Positions 63,325 through 64,000 of a DNA stretch of 64,000 nucleotides are shown in pieces. The stretch comes from Geobacillus sp. 46C-IIa. Its GTDB lineage: Bacteria > Bacillota > Bacilli > Bacillales > Anoxybacillaceae. The position numbers were made by a program, and so were the translations under genes. Position 1 is the stretch's first letter. Each line of letters opens with the position of its first letter. The DNA lies in the NCBI RefSeq assembly GCF_014679505.1, contig NZ_CP061474.1, forward strand, positions 2,982,001-3,046,000. Reading direction: 5' to 3'. The notes beneath the pieces were generated by a model. That model worked only from the letters and a program-made list of their open reading frames with translations, was not told where the DNA came from and searched no databases.

Positions 63325-63996
63325 CTAATGACGCTGCCGGCGGTGACTTAGCTGATACACAAGGGCAATCAGCTGCGACCGGTCGTTGACACCTATCTTT
63401 TGAAAAATATTCGTGATGTGATTTTTCACTGTATGGACACTGATGAACAGTCGTTCTGAAATTTCGCGGTTGCTGCAGCCTTGGACAAGCAGTTCAAGCA
63501 CATCCATTTCCCGAGCCGTCAGTTGTTCAGACAACATTTGAACATTGACCGCCTGTCCGCTCCCGCCTTGAGCGGCGCCCTTCATCATCATCGCTCCGAC
63601 GGACACTAGCGCTGTCATATACACTTCAGCTTCTTTCGCTTCGTCCGTTTCCTTTAAATGGACCGCAAGAACGCCATAATGACCGTCGCGGACAAAAAAC
63701 GGCACCTCCATTACTGTTTTGTCTCCTACTTGGCGCAAAGCCGGGACTTGGTTTTTCGCCGCCTGTTCAATGCCGCAGCCATAACGGCGGAGCACATCAT
63801 CCCGGTAACAAGACGCCATTTCATTGGAAATCGCCCCCTCATGAACGATGACTGTCTTGCCGCCGCACAATATCGCGCAAACGAAATCGCCATAAGCAAG
63901 CTCGATCGCGAACTCGGCCATCATGCGGACGATTTCTTCCTCCTGTTGTACAACGCGCATCGCTCGGCCGATTTCGATTAACATTGATAAGCGCAT
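63325..63996 (-). CDS. GAF-like/LuxR-family transcriptional regulator, start near the window edge
   Basis: The visible 223 residues comprise an N-terminal sensor-like region, probably a GAF fold (FVCAILCGGKTVIVHEGAIS to VMEVPFFVRDGHYGVLAVHL), and a C-terminal LuxR helix-turn-helix (LTAREMDVLELLVQGCSNRE with HTVKNHITNIFQKIGV). The GAF-type part would bind a small ligand or sense redox state; two cysteines (FVCAILCG) are notable. The ATG at 63996 is four bases from the window end, so its ribosome site cannot be seen and the true start may lie further upstream. Confidence 0.82.
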   Translation of the reverse strand: MRLSMLIEIGRAMRVVQQEEEIVRMMAEFAIELAYGDFVCAILCGGKTVIVHEGAISNEMASCYRDDVLRRYGCGIEQAAKNQVPALRQVGDKTVMEVPFFVRDGHYGVLAVHLKETDEAKEAEVYMTALVSVGAMMMKGAAQGGSGQAVNVQMLSEQLTAREMDVLELLVQGCSNREISERLFISVHTVKNHITNIFQKIGVNDRSQLIALVYQLSHRRQRH

Positions 63997-64000
63997 GAAA

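Overview
The window looks like a chromosomal segment of a thermophilic Bacillaceae, most probably Geobacillus or a close relative. This rests on resemblance of many proteins to remembered Geobacillus and Bacillus subtilis families (lysine 6-dehydrogenase, HutP, LutABC, YojF/BshB2, YfkK), on frequent GTG/TTG starts behind strong AGGAGG sites, and on moderately high GC content. No rRNA, tRNA, CRISPR array or intact insertion sequence was seen. Almost every base is explained by compact operons.

Layout. 1-1.8 kb: a yfk-like cluster (BrkB-type membrane protein, small tyrosine phosphatase, YfkK). 1.9-7.5 kb: a SAM-riboswitch-controlled sulfate assimilation and siroheme operon, cysH-cysP-sat-cysC-sumT-sirB. 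7.6-11.5 kb: acylphosphatase, an arginase-fold protein, yojF-bshB2 (bacillithiol), phzF, and sirC, the missing siroheme gene, lying on the opposite strand. 11.6-17.5 kb: a secreted Lys/Glu-rich protein, a YhdN-like protein, a degenerate-GGDEF/EAL c-di-GMP protein, an NlpC/P60 hydrolase and a divergent MreB paralogue. 17.8-26.3 kb: a lactate/glycolate region. glcF-glcD-lldP and lldR-lutABC are divergent, and the same 13-base palindrome lies at both promoters. 26.4-30.6 kb: a 2-hydroxyacid dehydrogenase, a TerC protein, and a shortened hut operon (hutP-hutH) with a visible HutP attenuator. 30.7-31.8 kb: an SPFH protein and a ribbon-helix-helix protein behind an 18-base palindrome. 31.9-40.1 kb: a molybdoenzyme operon joining a bis-MGD-type oxidoreductase, an unknown 147-residue protein and a complete xanthine-dehydrogenase-type set. 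40.1-40.4 kb: the relic of an MFS transporter. 40.5-46.3 kb: aminotransferase, TPP enzyme, semialdehyde dehydrogenase and lysine 6-dehydrogenase, readable as a lysine-degradation route. 46.6-48.6 kb: thiC under a TPP riboswitch. 48.7-52.5 kb: a chemoreceptor lacking a ligand domain and a secreted M14 peptidase. 52.7-59.1 kb: a Fur-controlled NRPS-independent siderophore operon with two IucA/IucC synthetases, an exporter and an SbnH-type decarboxylase. 59.2-64 kb: an RDD protein, a TauE/SafE-like permease, a partner-switching module (kinase, STAS antagonist, PAS-PP2C phosphatase) and a GAF-LuxR regulator at the window edge.

How the genes work together. Much of the window is conditional metabolism under visible RNA or protein switches: SAM for sulfur, TPP for thiamine, HutP for histidine, a GntR repressor for lactate and Fur for iron. 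The least explained systems are the molybdoenzyme operon (its large subunit has lost the usual fourth Fe-S cysteine), the four-gene siderophore operon, and the lysine cluster with a TPP enzyme of unknown substrate. All functions are assigned by reading motifs and by memory of families; no database search was run.
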